Source of the DNA: Clostridia bacterium
GTDB lineage: Bacteria; Bacillota; Clostridia; Oscillospirales; CAG-272
Direction of reading: 5' to 3'
Length of the DNA stretch: 44,963 nt
NCBI GenBank assembly: GCA_017453245.1
Contig: JAFTKM010000004.1
Span: 1 to 44,963, forward strand
Made by a program: the position numbers and the translations under genes. The notes below the pieces were generated by a model. The model did not search any database, was not told where the DNA came from, and worked only from the letters and a program-made list of their open reading frames with translations. Positions 40,849-44,963 of this stretch are shown here, piece after piece; position 1 is the stretch's first letter; every line of letters starts with the position of its first letter.

Positions 40849-41781
40849 TTAATATTGTTTTTCTAAAATTTCAATCAGTCTTTTGAAATTGTCGGGCAAT
40901 TCGCACTCAAAGGTCATTCTCTCGCCCGTTCTCGGATGAGTGAGGGAGAGGCGTCTTGCGTGCAGTATTTGCCCGTCAAATAGGGGGGCGTGTTGCTTTT
41001 CGAACAGGGTTTTGGTGCTCGCGTATACCTCATCGCCGAGCAGGGCGTGTCCGAGATATGACATATGCACGCGTATCTGGTGCGTCCTTCCGGTCTCTAG
41101 CCTCAGCTTTAAGTAGGTCACCTGACCGTAGGCTCTTATGACCTCGTAGTGCGTCACCGCCTCGCGCGCTCCCTCGCCGCTTTTTATGACCGCCATCTTC
41201 TTGCGGTCCACGGGATGGCGTCCGATTGGCAGATCGACCGTGCCCGACTCCTCCTTGAAGCCTCCGCGCACAAGCGCGTGGTATTCACGCTCGATGCCGT
41301 GATAGCCGAGCTCCTCGGAGAGTGCGCGGTGTGCCGCGTCGTTTTTAGCCACCACGAGAAGGCCTGAGGTGTCCTTGTCAATTCTGTGTACAATACCCGG
41401 GCGCATCACTCCGCCGATGCCCGAAAGACTCTCCTTACAATGGTAGAGAAGGGCATTGACGAGGGTACCCGTGTAATTTCCCGGGGCAGGGTGCACCACC
41501 ATACCCGAGGGCTTGTTTATTACTATAATGTCAGAGTCCTCGTAGACGACGTCGAGAGGGATATTCTCGGGCTCGGCCTCATATTCCTCCACCTCGGGCA
41601 GAGTTAACTCCACCTCGTCGCCTTCCTTGACCTGATACTTTTTTTCAACTCTTTTACCGCTTACCGTTACGGCGCCGGATTCAATAAGCTTTGCCGCGGC
41701 GCTTCTTGAGAGGTCGGTGATCTCTCCGAGATACGCGTCGAGCCTCTTGCCCGCGCTGATGTTGTCTACCGTATATCTCAT
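40849..41781 (-). CDS. Pseudouridine synthase, RluA/RluD family
   Basis: 310 residues. An S4 RNA-binding domain at residues ~10-60 (AGKRLDAYLGEITDLSRSAAAKLIESG) and the catalytic core with HRIDKDTSGLLVVAKN (aspartate in the RxD motif), later LETGRTHQIRVHMSYLGHALLGD. RluD modifies helix 69 of 23S rRNA; paralogues modify other sites, so the exact target is uncertain. It follows lspA with a 4-base overlap, the usual gene order in Bacillota. Confidence 0.94.
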   Translation of the reverse strand: MRYTVDNISAGKRLDAYLGEITDLSRSAAAKLIESGAVTVSGKRVEKKYQVKEGDEVELTLPEVEEYEAEPENIPLDVVYEDSDIIVINKPSGMVVHPAPGNYTGTLVNALLYHCKESLSGIGGVMRPGIVHRIDKDTSGLLVVAKNDAAHRALSEELGYHGIEREYHALVRGGFKEESGTVDLPIGRHPVDRKKMAVIKSGEGAREAVTHYEVIRAYGQVTYLKLRLETGRTHQIRVHMSYLGHALLGDEVYASTKTLFEKQHAPLFDGQILHARRLSLTHPRTGERMTFECELPDNFKRLIEILEKQY

Positions 41782-42344
41782 TCTTCTTTGTTTTCGCTAT
41801 TTTCGGCAGATGCCTCGGCCTTTTTCGCCGCTTCCTTTTTCATCTCCGCCTTCATCTCAAGGATAAGACCGAGCACGAGAAGTCCCGCTCCCACGCACAC
41901 GAAGGAGTCCGCTCCGTTAAATACCGCGAAGTTGATGAGCCTGAAGTCGATGAAGTCAACGACGTAGTGAAGCACGGTGCGGTCGATCATATTACCGATA
42001 CCGCCCGAGATCATCATCGCGAGCGCGATACCCGAGAGCTTCGACTCGGTGTGACCGAGGAAGAGGTAGGCGAGCATCACCGTGATACCGATGACCGAGA
42101 TGGTGTTGAACACCCACGGAGCATTCTTGAGCATACCGAATGCCGCGCCCGTATTCTCAAGGTAAGTAAGATTGAGCACCTCGACGCCGCCTATCTTAAT
42201 AAGCGGTACGGTGTCGATCGGCATAAGGAACTTGACCGCGAGCCACTTCGTTATCTGGTCGATGACGATTCCGCCGAGAATTATTGCCGCGAAGGTTATG
42301 TACTCCGCGAGCGTTTTTTTCTTGTATAAGTCCTGAAGTTTCAT
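41778..42344 (-). CDS. lspA: Lipoprotein signal peptidase LspA
   Basis: An integral membrane aspartyl protease that removes the signal peptide of prolipoproteins. Four membrane segments; the two catalytic aspartates lie in GGIGNMIDR (D of NxxDR) and FNGADSF (N-A-D). The N-terminus IDQITKWLAV and ENTGAAFGML are family signatures. A charged tail (~20 residues, K, E, A) extends past the normal end. The gene ends inside the rluA-family gene start. Confidence 0.95.
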   Translation of the reverse strand: MKLQDLYKKKTLAEYITFAAIILGGIVIDQITKWLAVKFLMPIDTVPLIKIGGVEVLNLTYLENTGAAFGMLKNAPWVFNTISVIGITVMLAYLFLGHTESKLSGIALAMMISGGIGNMIDRTVLHYVVDFIDFRLINFAVFNGADSFVCVGAGLLVLGLILEMKAEMKKEAAKKAEASAENSENKEE

Positions 42345-42366
42345 ATTAGTACGTCCAAACGGTGTT

Positions 42367-42660
42367 TTAAATTATAGGCAATAGGCCATTTATGAATATG
42401 AGCGCGAAGTAGGCTATGTAGAAGGGCGCGTCGATCGGAGTGCCCTGGAACAGATTGAGCTTCATACACAAATATCTGAACGGCGTGACGAATATCTCGG
42501 TCACCGTGTAGATAAAGATGTAGAATCTGTTGCCGCTGACGTCGCGGGAGGTCATCATTGCGATGATCTCCATAATGACTCTCGTCGACATAGCGAGCGA
42601 GACCGCGCTGAGCAAAAGTGAGATGACCTTTGCGATTATATAAAAAATAGCTTCCATCAA
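42367..42660 (-). CDS. YggT family (YlmG) membrane protein
   Basis: 97 residues with two clear hydrophobic regions. The YGGT pattern is seen: VISLLLSAVSLAMSTRVIMEI and IFIYTVTEIFVTPFRYL, ending PFYIAYFALIFINGLLP. YlmG is found next to sepF in most Gram-positives and may influence division or membrane-protein distribution. Its N-terminal start follows AAGGAATATTTTG. Confidence 0.92.
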   Translation of the reverse strand: MMEAIFYIIAKVISLLLSAVSLAMSTRVIMEIIAMMTSRDVSGNRFYIFIYTVTEIFVTPFRYLCMKLNLFQGTPIDAPFYIAYFALIFINGLLPII

Positions 42661-42678
42661 AATATTCCTTTATATCGA

Positions 42679-42719
42679 AAGTTCCGTACCGAATGATCAA
42701 TGGTGTCGGTACGGAACTT
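42679..42719 (-). repeat. Strong hairpin between sepF and ylmG
   Basis: AAGTTCCGTACCGA (42679-42692) pairs perfectly with TCGGTACGGAACTT (42706-42719). On the minus strand only a weak TTTCG tail follows. A partial terminator or RNA-processing site that would lower ylmG, lspA and later genes relative to sepF. Confidence 0.7.
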
Positions 42720-42747
42720 GTAGGATTTTTCCGACTGCGGATATCAA

Positions 42748-43143
42748 TTACATATCGGAAATGTCAACGTCGCTGTGAGGCGTAATGATGAAGGTGCTGG
42801 GAGCAACTCTCTTGATCTCGCCGTCCTGGCAGTATGTAACGCCGTTAAGGAAGTCGAGCATTCTGAAGATGACGTGCTTGTCGAGAGCCTCAACGTTGAG
42901 TACAACGGTGCAGCCTGCGATAAGATTGTCAGCTACGGTTCTTACCTCCTCGTAGGACTCGGGGCGGATGACCTTGAGCTCAACGCCGGTGGAGCGGGTC
43001 TCCTGGGGCTTCTCTGCGGGCTCGATCTCCTTTACCTGGGGGGCGGCAACCTCCGCTCTCTGTGTCTGCTCAAAGGGCTTGAATTCCATTTCGTCCTTTT
43101 CAGCTTCTCTCTTAGAGAACTTTTCCATAAACTTTTCAAACAT
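42748..43143 (-). CDS. sepF: Cell division protein SepF
   Basis: 131 residues. An N-terminal amphipathic helix (FEKFMEKFSKREAEK) for membrane binding, an acidic linker, then the SepF domain with VIRPESYEEVRTVADNLIAGCTVVLNVEALD and RMLDFLNGVTYCQDG, ending FIITPHSDVDIS. It anchors FtsZ rings to the membrane. It follows ylmE after 5 bases. Confidence 0.96.
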   Translation of the reverse strand: MFEKFMEKFSKREAEKDEMEFKPFEQTQRAEVAAPQVKEIEPAEKPQETRSTGVELKVIRPESYEEVRTVADNLIAGCTVVLNVEALDKHVIFRMLDFLNGVTYCQDGEIKRVAPSTFIITPHSDVDISDM

Positions 43144-43148
43144 CTTTT

Positions 43149-43850
43149 TTATCTCCCTTCGTTTTTATCAAAAAGTTTTCTTCCGACTCGAATTAAGGTC
43201 GAGCCTTCCTCTATCGCCACGGCATAGCTGTCGCTCATACCCATCGAGAGTATGCCGCCGCCCACAAAGCCGTAGTCTTTGTTTATTCTGTCAAATATCT
43301 CTTTAGTAAGTCTGAAGTAGGGGCGCATAGCCTCCGCATCGTCAAGTGCCGGGCCCATTGTCATAAGACCGCACACGCTGATTCCGGGCAATTCTCTTAC
43401 CTTAAGGAATAGCTCCTCAGCGCCCTCGGGCAGGGCACCGCCTTTGCTTTCCTCACGTCCGGAGTTGATCTCGATAAGGACGGGGACGGTGATACCAAGT
43501 CTTGCCGCCTGACGGCTTATTACCTCGGCAAGCTCGTATTTGCCCACCGAATGTATGAGAGACGCCTCGTCTATCACGAGCTTGACCTTGTTTCTTTGCA
43601 GGTTGCCTATCTCGTGGAATCTCGGCGTATAGCCCTTTGATCTTAACAGCTCGGCGCGTCTTTTTAGCTCTCCCGGTCGGTTTTCACCGAGGTCCGAGGC
43701 ACCGGCTGCAACAAGGGCGCATAGCTCCTCGTCGCTTCCGCTTTTGGTTACGCATACGAGCGTTATTTTACGTCCGAGTCGCTCCTCGTATTCGCCTATC
43801 TCGCGACAGAGAGCCTCGTAGTTTTTCTTTACGTATCCGTATTCACTCAT
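43149..43850 (-). CDS. PLP-homeostasis protein, YggS/YlmE family
   Basis: 233 residues of the alanine-racemase-like fold. The PLP-binding lysine is in LVCVTKSG (K36 by count), with LGENRPGELKRR, HEIGNLQRNKVKLV and EINSGREESKGG matching the family, and MGMSDSYAVAIEEGSTLIRVG near the end. It is thought to store or buffer pyridoxal phosphate. First gene of the division cluster behind a consensus promoter. Confidence 0.95.
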   Translation of the reverse strand: MSEYGYVKKNYEALCREIGEYEERLGRKITLVCVTKSGSDEELCALVAAGASDLGENRPGELKRRAELLRSKGYTPRFHEIGNLQRNKVKLVIDEASLIHSVGKYELAEVISRQAARLGITVPVLIEINSGREESKGGALPEGAEELFLKVRELPGISVCGLMTMGPALDDAEAMRPYFRLTKEIFDRINKDYGFVGGGILSMGMSDSYAVAIEEGSTLIRVGRKLFDKNEGR

Positions 43851-43896
43851 TCGGCTTTACTCCTTGAGTCTGACAGAACATACTTTTCTATTCAAT

Positions 43897-43925
43897 ATTA
43901 TACCAAAGTATTTTTATCTTTTCAA
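43897..43925 (-). promoter_or_regulatory. Promoter of the ylmE-sepF operon
   Basis: On the minus strand TTGAAA (43925-43920), 17 bases, TATAAT (43902-43897), about 47 bases before ylmE. Confidence 0.85.
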
Positions 43926-43969
43926 GTATTTTCGCGCATTTTATTTTTTTATTTTATGAGGCGACTCAC

Positions 43970-43998
43970 TTGACAAAAGTCCTCGCGTATATTATACT
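43970..43998 (+). promoter_or_regulatory. Promoter of the mrnC-hisS operon
   Basis: TTGACA (43970-43975), 17 bases, TATACT (43993-43998), 120 bases before mrnC. The leader contains a stable structure at 44056-44093. Confidence 0.85.
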
Positions 43999-44055
43999 AA
44001 ATAATAGAAATATTTAAAATGGCGAATTATACGCAGTTGTACGGCACCGGTGAAC

Positions 44056-44093
44056 AGACGACCGCAGCCCTCCTGCGATACCGCCGTCTTTAC
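44056..44093 (+). repeat. Structured leader ahead of mrnC
   Basis: AGACG pairs with CGTCT around an inner perfect CGCAG-CCCTC-CTGCG hairpin. No T-box consensus and no U-run was seen. Function unknown; it might be an RNase target or translation control element. Confidence 0.5.
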
Positions 44094-44117
44094 CGACTTA
44101 TTAAGGAGACGTAAGCT

Positions 44118-44525
44118 TTGCACGATAAAATAATCGGGGCGTCGCTCCCCTCGACTCAGGCGCTTGCATATCTTGGCGACGCGGCATACTCGCTCTTCGT
44201 CAGACGTATGCTCGTTGAGCGCGGGCTGACTAAGGCTAAGGACTTAAACCGCGAGACGCTGAAATACGTGACTGCCGAGGCGCAGGCGGCAATGTACAGA
44301 AGAATAGAGCATCTTCTTCTCGATGACGAGAGGGAGGTATTCAAGAGGGCGGCGAATTCGACGCATCTCAACAGACCCAAGCACGCCAGCGTGACCGACT
44401 ACCGCTACGCCACCGGCTTTGAGGCTGTTATTGGTATGCTCGCCTGGATAAAGGACGAGGAAAGAATTGAAGAATTACTGACAGAAGCACATAAGGAGAA
44501 TAGTGAAAATGATACAGAAAATTAA
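44118..44525 (+). CDS. mrnC: Ribonuclease Mini-III
   Basis: An RNase III-type catalytic domain without a double-stranded RNA-binding domain, which matures 23S rRNA in Gram-positives. Signature: LAYLGDAAYSLFVRRMLV (with the catalytic D of GDAAY) and the KHASVTDYRYATGFEAVIGML region with the second acidic site. 135 residues is normal. The start is TTG with AAGGAG upstream at good spacing. It overlaps hisS by 17 bases. Confidence 0.93.
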   Translation: MHDKIIGASLPSTQALAYLGDAAYSLFVRRMLVERGLTKAKDLNRETLKYVTAEAQAAMYRRIEHLLLDDEREVFKRAANSTHLNRPKHASVTDYRYATGFEAVIGMLAWIKDEERIEELLTEAHKENSENDTEN

Positions 44526-44963
44526 AGGTACGATGGACATACTTCCGAGTGAGACTCCCCTCTTCAGACACATCGAGGGAATAATGCGCGAGGAAGCTGA
44601 AAAATACGGCTACGGCGAGATACGCACCCCCACCTTCGAGAATACCGAGCTCTTCGTCCGCGGCGTAGGTGACACCACCGACGTTGTGCAGAAGGAGATG
44701 TACACCTTTGCCGACAGAGATGAGAACAGATCTATTTCGCTCCGTCCCGAGGGCACAGCATCCGTTGTAAGAGCGATCATCGAGAACGGCAGATGCTCCG
44801 ATCCGATGCCGCTTAAGTATTACTATATCATCTCCTGCTTCCGTCACGAGAAGCCTCAGGCGGGCAGAAGCCGTGAGTTCTTCCAGTTCGGTACCGAGAT
44901 GTTCGGCTCCGAGAGCCCCGCTGCGGACGCTACCGCTATCGCTCTTGCCTCCTCGGTTCTTAA
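44509..44963 (+). CDS. hisS: Histidyl-tRNA synthetase, 5' part (3' end outside window)
   Basis: The class II synthetase that charges tRNA-His. Start MIQKIKGTMDILP, with AAGGAG 12 bases upstream inside mrnC. The visible 151 residues contain IRTPTFENTELF, SLRPEGTA (motif region) and motif 2 as YYIISCFRHEKPQAGRSREF. The rest of the gene runs past the right end. Its coupling to mrnC suggests one translation unit. Confidence 0.96.
   Translation, partial: MIQKIKGTMDILPSETPLFRHIEGIMREEAEKYGYGEIRTPTFENTELFVRGVGDTTDVVQKEMYTFADRDENRSISLRPEGTASVVRAIIENGRCSDPMPLKYYYIISCFRHEKPQAGRSREFFQFGTEMFGSESPAADATAIALASSVL

Overview
The window looks like chromosomal DNA from a Gram-positive Bacillota of the Clostridia type, probably an uncultured gut lineage. 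The evidence is an ylmE-sepF-ylmG-lspA-rluD division and envelope cluster, RNase Mini-III next to a histidyl-tRNA synthetase, the rpmH-rnpA-yidD-yidC-jag-mnmE block, an ECF-type RibU under an FMN riboswitch, LuxS, strong TTGACA/TATAAT promoters and Shine-Dalgarno sites before most genes. No tRNA, rRNA, CRISPR array or insertion sequence was seen. Both ends are cut genes: EF-Tu at the left and hisS at the right.

Layout. 1-4250: the 3' part of tuf, an FMN riboswitch with terminator controlling ribU, an MFS exporter, an RNHCP zinc-binding protein and a 45-residue membrane peptide. 4252-9150: the rpmH-rnpA-yidD-yidC-jag-mnmE operon on the minus strand from a consensus promoter, without dnaA beside it. 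9123-13811 (plus): hpt, mtaB, glyS, then luxS-mtnN, which together form the S-adenosylhomocysteine detoxification and AI-2 route. 14000-18291: a membrane-anchored XRE regulator, a CE15-like esterase, a compact array of unrelated palindromes separated by TCGATAT, and an XPD/DinG-type helicase.

18422-31185 is the standout region. It is a 12.7-kb block with every gene on the minus strand, apparently one operon with a promoter and an intrinsic terminator. It encodes terminase small and large subunits, portal, head proteins, a major capsid protein, an adaptor and a large nozzle-like protein carrying BspA-type leucine-rich repeats, then two small coiled-coil proteins and three membrane proteins. 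There is no recognisable integrase, repressor, replication gene, tape measure, endolysin or tail sheath. It reads as a stripped or domesticated short-tailed (podovirus-like) packaging, capsid and nozzle module. A gene-transfer-agent-like particle, a satellite or a decayed prophage are all possible.

31483-38735: a small membrane protein, an ABC-F ATPase, then an amino-acid ABC transporter (binding protein, permease, ATPase) with ArgR-box-like sequences at its promoter, followed by an AbgB-like M20 amidohydrolase. The ATPase carries two insertions absent from the GlnQ/HisP family norm. 38812-43902 (minus): ylmE-sepF-ylmG-lspA-rluD, continuing into a DUF4091 protein and a small XRE regulator, and ending at a strong terminator. 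43970 to the end (plus): the mrnC-hisS pair behind a structured leader.

All function calls are from reading the sequence and recalling protein families. No database search was run.
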